Below, piece after piece: positions 9,895-18,164 of a DNA stretch of 64,000 nt. This DNA is from Muriicola marianensis (GTDB lineage Bacteria; Bacteroidota; Bacteroidia; Flavobacteriales; Flavobacteriaceae). The stretch is from positions 1,185,060-1,249,059 of the forward strand of contig NZ_BMFH01000001.1 of the NCBI RefSeq assembly GCF_014638095.1. The letters are read 5' to 3'. Position numbers and translations under genes: made by a program. Each line of letters begins with the position of its first letter. Within the stretch, counting starts at the first letter, position 1. The notes under the pieces are model-generated. The model was not told the origin of the DNA. It ran no database searches and worked only from the letters and a program-made list of their open reading frames with translations.

Positions 9895-10191
9895 TTACAG
9901 TTCCAACACGGCGTTCTCAGCACCGGCGTAGTCGTTCCACTGGTAACGATCGGCCTCTGTCTCATTTACATAGGTACCGTCTACCAGGTAACGGAATTCA
10001 TAGGTGTTCTCCTTTGGAAGGTCGAAGGTACCTTTGAAGTTTCCGTTCTTTAATTTTTTCAGCATGCTGCCTTTTGGGTTCCAGTTGTTGAAGTCACCCA
10101 CAACAGCAACTTTTTTTGCATCCTCTGCAGGAACAGTAAAGGTTACTTTTACTACAGGTTTTGATTTCAAGTATTGTTTAGTAATAGCCAT
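9895..10191 (-). CDS. Small isoamylase early-set (CBM48-like) domain protein
   Basis: A 98-residue protein consisting of a single early-set/glycogen-binding-like beta-sandwich: VKVTFTVPAEDAKKVAVVGDFNNWNP, then KGTFDLPKENTYEFRYLVDG. The VGDFNNW block is the signature seen in the glycogen-binding domains of AMPK beta and branching enzymes. There is no catalytic domain, signal peptide or membrane segment, so it should be a cytosolic carbohydrate- or partner-binding protein; its actual role is unknown. The start at 10191 (MAITKQYLKSK) is preferred over an upstream in-frame codon because a good promoter ends 25 bp upstream of it. Similar single-domain proteins are widespread in Flavobacteriaceae. 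Confidence 0.85.
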   Translation of the reverse strand: MAITKQYLKSKPVVKVTFTVPAEDAKKVAVVGDFNNWNPKGSMLKKLKNGNFKGTFDLPKENTYEFRYLVDGTYVNETEADRYQWNDYAGAENAVLEL

Positions 10192-10215
10192 CTTAATCGG
10201 TTTTAAAATTTGGGA

Positions 10216-10247
10216 CAAAATTATAATATTAAAATACTCATTTCCAA
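10216..10247 (-). promoter_or_regulatory. Promoter of the isoamylase-fold gene
   Basis: On the minus strand TTG (10247-10245) is followed after 21 bp by TAATTTTG (10223-10216), the Bacteroidota -33/-7 pair. Transcription would start near 10208, just upstream of the ATG at 10191. Confidence 0.55.
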
Positions 10248-10317
10248 TGATTAACGAATTATTATCAATTTCATAATAATACTGTTACAAAAAATTGACA
10301 TCCGTAATTTTGGACCG

Positions 10318-11442
10318 TTACTTTTCAGGACTAGTCAAGGAGGAATCGGCAGATTTCAGGATCTGAACCAAGCGGTCGATCTCATTTTTAGTATTATACA
10401 GGTGGAAACTCAACCGTATACCCCCGCCTCTCTGTGAACAACTCACCTCTTTTTGGACCAGATATTTGAACAAGCGGTCGTCTCCCCTGATGTTGAGGAT
10501 ATTCCCATGAACCTTCCTCCCGATCACGGCCTTATCCAGCAATTTTAGTTCTGCCAGCTCCTCTGCTGCCTGCCTTATGAGGCTGCTGTTGTATTCCTCA
10601 ATATTTTTCACTCCCCATTCCATCAGCTTTTTTACGGAGAAATCCAGACTGCCAAAACAAAGACTGTCGAGGTGGCCGGGTTCCAGATGTTTTGGCAAAC
10701 GGATGTTCTCCTTTCCCTCAAGTTTACCGTTGACAGAGTTGAATCCTGTGGCACTGGGGGAGAAGGCATCCGAAGCTCTTTCTGAAAATAACATATACCC
10801 GTTGCCTGTACCGGCCAGCATCCACTTATATCCGCTTCCCCCAAGGACATCGAGGCCAGAAGCGTCAAAATTAATATCACAAGCCCCACAGTATTGGGTG
10901 CCGTCAGCGATCAATATAAGATCGGGATACTGCTCCCGGATATACCGGATGAAGTCGGGATCTATCCTGATCCCATTCTCCCATTGCACCAGGCTGAAGG
11001 CAAAAACGTCGTAAGTTCCCTCCTTGAGTTTTTTCTCTATCTGATCTTCGAGATCGTAGCCCAGGGTAGCATAAGATACGGGGAACCCCCTGCTCTCAAA
11101 AGGCCAGTTTACCGAAGGGTAATCTGTCTGGAGCAAGAGTACCCTCGACTTTTCATGTAAGCCTTCCAGCAGCAAGTTTATCCCAAGCGAAAAATTCGGG
11201 ACGAGAGCGATCCGCTGCCGGTCACATCCGAGAAATTCCCCCAGGGTATCCCTTACCCCGGAGATCATCTGGAAGCTCTCCATTTTCATTTCACTGCCCC
11301 CGATCAAAAAGTCCAGATCGTGTTCCTGTCGCCATTCCAGCAATTCTTCAGACATCAGTCCGATCGCAGCAGTATTAAAGTAAAGAGAGTGCTTTACCAC
11401 CGGAAAGGAATTTCTCAAACTGTCGGGATTAAATCTGGACAT
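10318..11442 (-). CDS. Class V PLP-dependent aminotransferase / cysteine-desulfurase-like enzyme
   Basis: A 374-residue fold-type I PLP enzyme. Asp180 (LIADGTQYCG) should contact the pyridine nitrogen and Lys206 (GGSGYKWMLAG) should form the internal aldimine. FNTAAIGLMS near residue 22 is the N-terminal substrate loop. These fit the isopenicillin-N-epimerase/selenocysteine-lyase-like branch of class V. The mobile catalytic Cys loop of IscS/SufS is not evident, and there are no Fe-S or sulfur-carrier genes nearby, so cysteine desulfurase activity is not supported. Substrate unknown. Confidence 0.8.
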   Translation of the reverse strand: MSRFNPDSLRNSFPVVKHSLYFNTAAIGLMSEELLEWRQEHDLDFLIGGSEMKMESFQMISGVRDTLGEFLGCDRQRIALVPNFSLGINLLLEGLHEKSRVLLLQTDYPSVNWPFESRGFPVSYATLGYDLEDQIEKKLKEGTYDVFAFSLVQWENGIRIDPDFIRYIREQYPDLILIADGTQYCGACDINFDASGLDVLGGSGYKWMLAGTGNGYMLFSERASDAFSPSATGFNSVNGKLEGKENIRLPKHLEPGHLDSLCFGSLDFSVKKLMEWGVKNIEEYNSSLIRQAAEELAELKLLDKAVIGRKVHGNILNIRGDDRLFKYLVQKEVSCSQRGGGIRLSFHLYNTKNEIDRLVQILKSADSSLTSPEK

Positions 11443-11538
11443 AGTTCTTTTTCAGGGTTTGTAAAATCTACCGTTATCCTGGATCAGGCCCTTGCAACAT
11501 CGCTAAAATCTAAGCGCAAAATACATGATGAATTGGCC

Positions 11539-11546
11539 TATCTTTG
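11539..11546 (+). promoter_or_regulatory. -7 element upstream of the 2TM-folA pair
   Basis: TATCTTTG fits the TAnnTTTG consensus and ends 21 bp before the ATG at 11568. No TTG is seen at the -33 position. It supports the later of two possible starts. Confidence 0.4.
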
Positions 11547-11567
11547 TTGTTAAAGATAGCGATTGAG

Positions 11568-11957
11568 ATGACTTCGAGGCAAAGAAAAGAATCCGGCCTG
11601 GACCTGGAACAGCACGAACTGATCGAACACGCCCAGGAACGGATCCGAAGTAAAAAGAATCTGTACCGGCATTTAGTGTGGTTCCTGATCGGGGGTGTCG
11701 GGTTAGTCCTGCTTAACAAGGTGTTCAAATACGGCGCCGAATACGACTGGTCTTACTGGGTTGTGGGGTTCTGGGGCATTCTGTTTCTGGTCCATCTGGT
11801 CAATGTCTTTATCCTGTCACCTTTTACTGGGAAAGACTGGGAGCGGTCTCAGCGCGAAAAACTCATCATCGCTCAAAAGAAGAAGATAGCCGCACTTAAA
11901 GAAGAGGTGGAACGTGAATATCCACTTCCATCAGCTCCTAAAAAAAAAGTGGAATGA
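11568..11957 (+). CDS. 2TM domain-containing protein
   Basis: A 129-residue inner-membrane protein. A charged N-terminus (ERIRSKKNLYRHLVWF) leads into two membrane helices at about residues 35-50 and 64-82 with a short YGAEYDWSY link, then an amphipathic Lys/Glu-rich tail (IAQKKKIAALKEEVE). This matches the 2TM family found in Bacteroidota, often fused to or near LytTR systems; function unknown. I start at ATG 11568 (MTSRQRK); a TATCTTTG element 22 bp upstream overlaps the first codons of the longer frame. The gene overlaps folA by 4 bp (ATGA), so they are translationally coupled. Confidence 0.8.
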   Translation: MTSRQRKESGLDLEQHELIEHAQERIRSKKNLYRHLVWFLIGGVGLVLLNKVFKYGAEYDWSYWVVGFWGILFLVHLVNVFILSPFTGKDWERSQREKLIIAQKKKIAALKEEVEREYPLPSAPKKKVE

Positions 11958-12460
11958 AGAACATCATCATCATAGCCGCGGCCGCTGAGAACAATGCCCT
12001 GGGCAAGGACAATCAATTGCTCTGGCACCTTCCGGACGACTTCAAACGCTTTAAGACCATCACCACAGGACATACGATCATTATGGGAAGGAAGACCTTT
12101 GAGAGTTTTCCCAAACCACTCCCCAACAGGTTCCACATCATCATCACCCGCGACCGGTCTTATACCACGCCATACGAACAGTGTGCAATTGTACATTCAT
12201 TGCAGGAAGCTTATGAAAGGGCAGCACAGGAAGAGACCGTTTATGTCATAGGGGGTGGGGAGATATATTCCCAGGCCATGGCCGATGCGAACCTGCTTGA
12301 AATTACCCGGGTGCACGCCTCCTACGAGGCCGACGCATTTTTTCCCGAGATAGATCCCGGGCAATGGGAACTCCTCAGGGAAGAACGGCATCCGGCCGAT
12401 GAAAGGCATGTTGTTCCCTTTACGTACCGCACCTATTCCCGCCGTCAGAAATCCAGGTAA
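11954..12460 (+). CDS. folA: Dihydrofolate reductase
   Basis: Reduces dihydrofolate to tetrahydrofolate with NADPH, recycling the product of ThyA. It has 168 residues, the normal size. N-terminal signatures are AAAAENNALGKDNQLLWHLPDDFKRF (folate site with the catalytic Asp after LP), then TIIMGRKTFES for NADPH, and YVIGGGEIYSQA in the C-terminal half. It is coupled to the 2TM gene by an ATGA overlap. Its 3' end overlaps the murI stop on the opposite strand by 16 bp, leaving no room for a terminator between them. Confidence 0.97.
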   Translation: MKNIIIIAAAAENNALGKDNQLLWHLPDDFKRFKTITTGHTIIMGRKTFESFPKPLPNRFHIIITRDRSYTTPYEQCAIVHSLQEAYERAAQEETVYVIGGGEIYSQAMADANLLEITRVHASYEADAFFPEIDPGQWELLREERHPADERHVVPFTYRTYSRRQKSR

Positions 12461-13233
12461 GCAATCCTGATATCACCTGATTCCCCTTGAAGAAAATGGG
12501 ACAGTAATTCGTGATTGGCATTGCTGTAAAACTGATGGGTCGTCTCTTCCTTTTCAGCGGAAAGGAGACCGTGTTTTTCCAGGATGCGGAAAGTTTGTCT
12601 GGCCACTGCTTCTCCGCAATCTATGATCCTGATACCTTCAGGCAATTCCTCTTTGAGCAGGGGGATCAGATGGGGGTAGTGCGTACACCCCAGCACGAGA
12701 TGGTCTATCCCGGCTGCCAACATGGGCTGCAAATATTTACGGATTAGGTTTTTCGTTTCTCCTGAAAGGGCCTTGCCCTGTTCTATCAATTCTACGAGGC
12801 CTCTGCCTTCCTGTTCGAGGATCTCGATATGGGATGCGTGGTTTCTCGAAGTACTGTGAAACAGTTTACTGCTGAGCGTTCCCCTCGTGGCCAGTACCCC
12901 TACTTTCCCTGTAGCAGACCCCAGGGCCGCGGGCTTGATGGCAGGCTCTATCCCGATAAAGGGAACGGGGTAATGAGCCCTGAGGTGATCAATGGCGTTG
13001 GTCGTAGCTGTATTACAGGCGACGACAATGAGTTTGCAACCTTTATTCAGCAGCCATTCCGTATTCTTGACACTGAGGTCCAGAATCTCCCGGGATGTTT
13101 TTTCACCGTAGGGTGCATTCCTGCTATCTGCGAGGTAGAGCGTGTCCTCTAAAGGAAGTTTTGATCTGATCTCCTTCCATATGGATATCCCCCCTACTCC
13201 TGAGTCGAAAATGCCTATGGGTCTGTTGTCCAA
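12445..13233 (-). CDS. murI: Glutamate racemase
   Basis: Interconverts L- and D-glutamate to supply D-Glu for peptidoglycan. The 262 residues carry both catalytic cysteines, Cys73 (VVACNTATTNA) and Cys183 (VLGCTHYPHLI), and the N-terminal IGIFDSGVGGISIWKE with the catalytic Asp-Ser. It is the last gene of the minus-strand envelope block, but a strong bidirectional hairpin separates it from ompH, so it may need its own promoter or read-through. The start at 13233 gives the canonical MDNRPIGIFDSG. Confidence 0.97.
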   Translation of the reverse strand: MDNRPIGIFDSGVGGISIWKEIRSKLPLEDTLYLADSRNAPYGEKTSREILDLSVKNTEWLLNKGCKLIVVACNTATTNAIDHLRAHYPVPFIGIEPAIKPAALGSATGKVGVLATRGTLSSKLFHSTSRNHASHIEILEQEGRGLVELIEQGKALSGETKNLIRKYLQPMLAAGIDHLVLGCTHYPHLIPLLKEELPEGIRIIDCGEAVARQTFRILEKHGLLSAEKEETTHQFYSNANHELLSHFLQGESGDIRIAYLDF

Positions 13234-13263
13234 GGTATGTGTTGAATTGATTACTGTAAAAAT

Positions 13264-13295
13264 AAAAAAACCGCCCTGGTAAGGACGGTTTTTTT
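13264..13295. terminator. Bidirectional terminator between ompH and murI
   Basis: AAAAAAACCG and CGGTTTTTTT flank a GC-rich stem, giving a T-run on either strand. It lies 19 bp after the ompH stop, within the 80-bp gap before murI. Confidence 0.85.
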
Positions 13296-13313
13296 AAGTG
13301 GATTGTTTTGGGA

Positions 13314-13823
13314 TTAGAAGCCCAATTCCTTTTTGACTTCAGGAAGCAGGTCTTTACCCTTGGCTACGATGAGTCCGCCACCCTGAGTAGAGTCCATCAC
13401 GTATTCTATTCCCTGGGCAGCAGCAACCTTTTCGATGGCTGCCATAGCCTTTTCAGAGATGGGCTGGAACAGTTCGGCCTGCTTTTTGGCCAGCTCCTGC
13501 TGGGCAGCCTGCTGTGCTTCACCGATATTCCTTTCGAATCCCTGGAGCTCTACGGCCCTTTTTTCGTTTTCCTCCTTGGTCTTGGCAGAAGCCTCGCTCT
13601 GGTATTGCGTATACTTGTTTCGCAACTCAGTCATTGAGCTTTCGATGTCAGCCTTGTAGGTTTCCTGTAATTTCTTCAGTTCTGCCTGTGCAGCTTTCAT
13701 CTCCGGCATGGCCGACAGGAGCTCGGTTACATTGATGTGTGCAACCTTGCTTTGCGCGTTTACAAACCCCGTAGCGGCAACAAAAAATAAGATGGCTACT
13801 GCTACATTCTTCAAGTGTTTCAT
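13314..13823 (-). CDS. OmpH/Skp-family periplasmic chaperone
   Basis: A periplasmic chaperone-like protein of 169 residues. A signal peptide (residues 1-24, ending GFVNAQ) precedes SKVAHINVTELLSAMPEMKAAQ, the conserved Skp start, then a long coiled coil rich in Ala, Glu and Lys that would form the tentacles of the Skp trimer, and a C-terminal strand with YVMDSTQGGGLIVAKG. Skp escorts unfolded outer-membrane proteins to BamA, and the gene lies two genes after bamA. It is a paralogue of the adjacent longer ompH. Confidence 0.9.
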   Translation of the reverse strand: MKHLKNVAVAILFFVAATGFVNAQSKVAHINVTELLSAMPEMKAAQAELKKLQETYKADIESSMTELRNKYTQYQSEASAKTKEENEKRAVELQGFERNIGEAQQAAQQELAKKQAELFQPISEKAMAAIEKVAAAQGIEYVMDSTQGGGLIVAKGKDLLPEVKKELGF

Positions 13824-13865
13824 GACTTTAAATTTACTATTTGAGTGTTATAATTGATTCCTATT

Positions 13866-14696
13866 CTAATTAACTGTATCCTTTTTCTGTTCGGTCTGCT
13901 TGGCTCTTTCAGCTTCTTTTTCCTTTCGCTTGGCTTCACGTTCTTCAAGGAGCTTCTTCCTCCTTGCCTCATAGGCCTTCTTGCGTTCCTCTCTGAGCCT
14001 GAGCTGTTCCGCTCTTTTATCCTCGGCAGTTTGTCTGCGGAGTGAATCTGCTTCCTGGGCTTTTTCAAGTCTGTCCCTGAGTGCGTCCGTCATTTCTTCC
14101 TCTTCCTCCGCTGCGGCCGCTTCAAAGGCTTCTATCCTCGCTCTTTCAGCTGCCTTATTCGGCCTGCTGACCCTTCTGGTCCTGGCGATCCCTCTCAGCA
14201 CTAATTCGCTGATATCGTGCCTTTTTTCGGAGTACAACATTACGACATCCGCAGATTTATCGAAAATAAAATCGTACTTTTTATTGGCTCCGATCGCCTG
14301 TACTTCGTTGAATACCTGGTCCTGGATCGGCTGAATCAATCTTTGCTTTTGCAGGACGAGATCCCCATTGGGTCCAAACCGGTTTTGCTGGTATTCCAGC
14401 ATCTCCTTTTCCAGGATCTGGATCTCCTCAGTGCGCTCAGCGATCAGTTCATCCGTCAGCAGGACTTTTTCAGCCATCAGGTCTTTCTTCATCTGGTCGA
14501 TCACTCCCTGCTTCTCCTCTATCTCAAGTTTCCATCTCTGAACCCGATTCTCGAGTTGCTCATTCGCTTCCCGATACTCCTCCACATTTTCCAGGATATA
14601 CTCCATGTCTACATATCCGATCCGTACACCCCGTTGCCCAATGGCATTGAAAGTGGTCAGGAACAAGACAGTGATTAAAAGAACGTTTGTCTTCAT
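13866..14696 (-). CDS. OmpH/Skp-family protein with long charged C-terminal tail
   Basis: A second Skp-like protein, 276 residues. After a signal peptide (residues 1-20) comes RIGYVDMEYILENVEEYREA, a coiled-coil region and the core-closing KKYDFIFDKSADVVMLYS near residue 150. Unlike its neighbour it continues for about 100 residues as a highly charged helix (many EE, KR and RKK runs, for example EEREAKRKEKEAERAKQ) ending in KKDTVN. The tail has no recognisable fold beyond coiled coil. Its place directly after bamA points to outer-membrane protein biogenesis. A -7-like element lies in the bamA-ompH gap. Confidence 0.88.
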   Translation of the reverse strand: MKTNVLLITVLFLTTFNAIGQRGVRIGYVDMEYILENVEEYREANEQLENRVQRWKLEIEEKQGVIDQMKKDLMAEKVLLTDELIAERTEEIQILEKEMLEYQQNRFGPNGDLVLQKQRLIQPIQDQVFNEVQAIGANKKYDFIFDKSADVVMLYSEKRHDISELVLRGIARTRRVSRPNKAAERARIEAFEAAAAEEEEEMTDALRDRLEKAQEADSLRRQTAEDKRAEQLRLREERKKAYEARRKKLLEEREAKRKEKEAERAKQTEQKKDTVN

Positions 14697-14730
14697 GTTA
14701 CTCAGGTTTAGTACATAGAAAATATCGTGC

Positions 14731-14752
14731 CAAAATTACTAAAACTTTTAGT
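14731..14752 (-). promoter_or_regulatory. Possible internal promoter with overlapping inverted repeat upstream of the ompH pair
   Basis: On the minus strand TAATTTTG (14738-14731) fits the -7 consensus. Directly upstream and abutting it is the perfect inverted repeat ACTAAAA-C-TTTTAGT (14738-14752 on the plus strand). No TTG is visible at -33. It may be an operator-controlled internal promoter or only an AT-rich hairpin. Confidence 0.35.
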
Positions 14753-14789
14753 ATGAGCGCTTTACCTTTTTAAAGGGAAGAAGAAAAAC

Positions 14790-17444
14790 CTAGAATTGCT
14801 GGCCTATGATAAAGTGCGTCTGCCAGCCACTCGGACCATTCCCCACAGACTGTGGTCTCAGGTCCTCGTCAAATCCGTAGCCAAAATCTATCCCCAGTAA
14901 ACCAAAGGCAGGCATGAAAATCCTCAAGCCCACACCGGCCGACCTTTTTAGTTGAAACGGATTAAAGTCTTTAAAATTGTTGAAGGAGTTCCCTGCTTCC
15001 AAAAATGTGAGGCCGTAAATAGAGGCCGAAGGCTTCAGGGTGAGCGGATATCTGAGTTCCATGGTGTATTTATTGTACACAATACCTCCTTCCTGAGCGA
15101 AGGTTATAGGGTCTACGGGAGTAAGGGAGTTGTTCTCATAACCCCTCAACTGAATCTGTTCCCGTCCGTCGAGCGTAAAATTCCTTCCGAGTCCGTCTCC
15201 TCCCAGGAAGAACCGTTCAAAGGGCACTTCCCCCACATCACTGTTGTAATTGCCCAGGAAACCGAATTCCACATTCGTCCTCAACACCAGCTTATCAACG
15301 AGCCTCGTATACCAGTCGCCCCTGAATTTGACCTTGTAGTATTCCAGCCACCGGAAGCGTTCCTGGTCTACGCTTTCCAGCTCATTCCTTTCCGCTATGG
15401 TAAGATCGCTTCCAGCCAGCCTTCGTTCGGTCTGCAATTCGGTAAGTTCTTCGCTCCTCGCTTTCAGGGCTGCAAAATCCTTATCGCTGAAGAGAGAATA
15501 TGGCGGGGTGAATTTTGCGGTCACCTCAAAGATAGACCCGGTGATAGGATATATCCTTCCTGGGCCGGCAGAGCTCCTGGAGATCCCGAAAGTATACGCC
15601 AGGGAATTCGACTGACCATTACCGAAGTTGAAGAGTCCCGTCCTGTAGTTCCTGAAATCGTACAGCTGGTAGCTCAGGGCGTGGGATACCGTGAAAAAGT
15701 CGTCAGGCCACTGCACTCTTTTGGCGAGCCCCAGGGTAACCCCGGTGATGGAGAACTGCTGATCTTTGTCTACTTCTATCCGACCGTTATTTCCGAATGA
15801 CGCCAGGAATTGTTGTGTTCTTGACAAGGACATATTGAAACGGACGGGCTTCTTGCCCCCCAGCCAGGGTTCTGAAAAATTAAGGCTGTAGACCCTGAAG
15901 GTACGGCTGGCCTGCAACCTGAGCGCAAAGGTCTGTCCGTCTCCCATGGGAACGGGCTTGTAGGCCTCCCCGTTAAAGAGGTTCTGGATAGAGAAGTTGT
16001 TGAAGGAGAGTCCGAGTGTACCGATGAAACCACCACCACCGTAGCCTCCCTGCAATTCGATCTGACTCGAGCCGGACTCCACCAGGCTGTACGCCAGGTC
16101 TACGGTCCCTGAGTTGGGATCGGGATTCTGAATGTCCGGTGCGATCTGCTCCGGGTCAAAGAATCCCAATTGTCCTAGTTCACGAACACTTCGTATAATA
16201 TTTTCCTTACTGTATTTCTGGCCGGGCCTGGTCCGGATCTCCCGGAATATGACATGGTCATTGGTCTTGTCATTCCCGGTGACCGTTACATGGTTTAAAA
16301 AGGTCTCCTTCCCTTCGATGATCCTGATCTCAAAATTGATAGTGTCATTCTCTGCCGAGACTTCTACCGGGTTGATCTGGGAGAAAAGGTATCCGTTGTT
16401 CTGATAGAGGTTGGTCAGGTCATCGGCATCGGGCTTGCTGTCATCGGCAATTCGCTCGCGCAGTAATACCCCGTTGTAGGTAGAGCCTTTTTTAATACCC
16501 AGTACCTGGGAGAGCTGGCGGTCTGTATAGACGGAATTCCCGACAAAGTCGATGTCCCCGAAATAGTATTTATTGCCTTCCTCCACATTGATCGTTATCC
16601 GGATATTTTCATCATTGACCCGTTCGATGGTATCTGAAAGGACGCGGGCATCCCTGTACCCGTTCTCGGCGTACTTGTCGATCAGGGACGAAAGGTCCTC
16701 CTTATAGTCCTCAGGTATGTACTTGGATTTCTTCCAGAATCTGCCCAGCCTTTTTCGTTTGGTGTTTTTCAGGGCTTTTCGAAGCGACCGGTTCGACAGC
16801 TCCTCATTGCCTTCAAAAACGATTTGGGAGATCTTGACCTTATTCCCCTTGTTGACATTGATGACCATACTCTCCGCATTGGTCTCTGAAGTGTCCCTGG
16901 AGGTGACAATGGTCGCCTTGGCATTGAGGTAACCCTGTTTCTTGTATTTATTCTGAAGGTAATTCTTGGTGTTGGCGATCAGGCTCTCCGTAATCTTCTT
17001 CCCTTTCTTGAGGTCTGTGTCCTTGATGATCTCGTCTACCTTGCGTTTTTTTACTCCGTAGATAGTGACCTTTGAAAGGGTGGGCCTTTCCTTGATATTG
17101 AGTTCGAGGTAGATATCATCCCCATCGATCCTGGTGATATAAAAGGTAATATCACTGAACAATTCGAGTCCCCATAATTTTTTGAGCACGTCACTGATCT
17201 GGTCTCCGGGCACGGTGATCAGTTGTCCTTCCCTCAACCCTGTGTAAGTTTTGACTGTCTGCTCGTTATAACTTTGGAGGCCGGTCACTTCCAGACTTTT
17301 GAGGATGTACTTTTTCCCATCGTCGTAAGGAATATCCTGTGACAGAAGGTTGCCGGAACACAAAAGATAAAGGAAGATAAAAAGGAGGCTTCTGAAGAAG
17401 AAACTATTCACCCCATTAATTGAGTTGTTCGCTTGTTTTTCCAA
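14790..17444 (-). CDS. bamA: Outer membrane protein assembly factor BamA
   Basis: The central Omp85 protein that folds beta-barrels into the outer membrane; 884 residues. A signal peptide (to ~residue 36) is followed by five POTRA domains over about residues 45-450 (LKSLEVTGLQSYNEQTV, VTIYGVKKRKVDEI, IVFEGNEELSNRSLRKAL, IDFVGNSVYTDRQL, VTVTGNDKTNDHVI) and a 16-strand barrel. The barrel has the Omp85 motif region GYENNSLTPVDP and ends in HFIIGQQF. The start overlaps the end of uppS by 29 bp, so the two are cotranscribed; an insertion-like charged loop (LTELQTERRLAGSDLTIAER) lies near residue 680. Confidence 0.95.
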   Translation of the reverse strand: MEKQANNSINGVNSFFFRSLLFIFLYLLCSGNLLSQDIPYDDGKKYILKSLEVTGLQSYNEQTVKTYTGLREGQLITVPGDQISDVLKKLWGLELFSDITFYITRIDGDDIYLELNIKERPTLSKVTIYGVKKRKVDEIIKDTDLKKGKKITESLIANTKNYLQNKYKKQGYLNAKATIVTSRDTSETNAESMVINVNKGNKVKISQIVFEGNEELSNRSLRKALKNTKRKRLGRFWKKSKYIPEDYKEDLSSLIDKYAENGYRDARVLSDTIERVNDENIRITINVEEGNKYYFGDIDFVGNSVYTDRQLSQVLGIKKGSTYNGVLLRERIADDSKPDADDLTNLYQNNGYLFSQINPVEVSAENDTINFEIRIIEGKETFLNHVTVTGNDKTNDHVIFREIRTRPGQKYSKENIIRSVRELGQLGFFDPEQIAPDIQNPDPNSGTVDLAYSLVESGSSQIELQGGYGGGGFIGTLGLSFNNFSIQNLFNGEAYKPVPMGDGQTFALRLQASRTFRVYSLNFSEPWLGGKKPVRFNMSLSRTQQFLASFGNNGRIEVDKDQQFSITGVTLGLAKRVQWPDDFFTVSHALSYQLYDFRNYRTGLFNFGNGQSNSLAYTFGISRSSAGPGRIYPITGSIFEVTAKFTPPYSLFSDKDFAALKARSEELTELQTERRLAGSDLTIAERNELESVDQERFRWLEYYKVKFRGDWYTRLVDKLVLRTNVEFGFLGNYNSDVGEVPFERFFLGGDGLGRNFTLDGREQIQLRGYENNSLTPVDPITFAQEGGIVYNKYTMELRYPLTLKPSASIYGLTFLEAGNSFNNFKDFNPFQLKRSAGVGLRIFMPAFGLLGIDFGYGFDEDLRPQSVGNGPSGWQTHFIIGQQF

Positions 17445-18156
17445 ATCGTCGTTCTCTGTTCTGGTAATTCTTTAATGCTTCTGCCAAATGTTCCCCTCGA
17501 AAATCGGGCCAAAAGACGTCTGTAAAAAACAATTCGGCATAGGCAATCTGCCAAAGCAAAAAATTGCTTATCCGATGTTCTCCACTGGTACGAATAAGCA
17601 AATCGACATCCGGCAGGTTGTGCGTGTAAAGATGACTATTAATAATGGCATCATCAATATCGCCGGGCGAAATTATATTATTTTTAACTTTGAAACTAAT
17701 TTCCTGAACGGCATGTCTTATTTCTTCTCTGGCACCGTAGCTCAAAGCGAGGGTCAGGACCATTGCCGTATTACCTGAAGTTTTCTCGATCACCTCAAGT
17801 AATTCCCCGTGGGCCTTAGCCGGAAGGGATTCGATCCTGCCTATGGCATTGAGCCTGATATTGTTTTTGTTCAGGGTTTTGAGTTCTTTCTTCAGGGAGG
17901 AGACCAGGAGGTTCATAAGGGTGTCTACCTCCAGTTTTGGACGTTTCCAGTTTTCTGTGGAGAAGGCGTAAAGCGTAAGGTATTCGATCCCGATCTTTGC
18001 GCAGTTCTCTACGGTTTCCCGCACGGATTTGACGCCATTCTCATGCCCGAATATCCGGAGTTTTCCCCTCTGTTTTGCCCATCGGCCATTACCGTCCATG
18101 ATAATAGCCAAATGAGTGGGTAGTGGACCCGCCTTCAATTCTTCTATAGTGTTCAT
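17416..18156 (-). CDS. uppS: Isoprenyl transferase (undecaprenyl diphosphate synthase)
   Basis: Makes the C55 lipid carrier for peptidoglycan and other envelope polymers by adding isopentenyl units to farnesyl diphosphate in cis. It has 246 residues. IIMDGNGRWAKQRG near residue 18 contains the catalytic Asp21 and phosphate-binding loop; GHENGVKSVRE, LYAFSTENWKRP, and the C-terminal RTSGEHRISNFLLWQ with FWPDF are the remaining signatures. It overlaps bamA by 29 bp and follows the DUF6089 gene by 8 bp, forming the usual flavobacterial envelope operon. Confidence 0.96.
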   Translation of the reverse strand: MNTIEELKAGPLPTHLAIIMDGNGRWAKQRGKLRIFGHENGVKSVRETVENCAKIGIEYLTLYAFSTENWKRPKLEVDTLMNLLVSSLKKELKTLNKNNIRLNAIGRIESLPAKAHGELLEVIEKTSGNTAMVLTLALSYGAREEIRHAVQEISFKVKNNIISPGDIDDAIINSHLYTHNLPDVDLLIRTSGEHRISNFLLWQIAYAELFFTDVFWPDFRGEHLAEALKNYQNRERRFGKTSEQLN

Positions 18157-18164
18157 CCTTCTAC

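Noticed and set aside
10318..11442. Cysteine desulfurase (IscS/SufS)
   Set aside because: No conserved active-site Cys loop is evident and no Fe-S assembly genes are adjacent; kept as a class V PLP enzyme.
13264..13295. Regulatory RNA or riboswitch between ompH and murI
   Set aside because: The sequence is a simple bidirectional terminator stem with T-runs; no further conserved structure.
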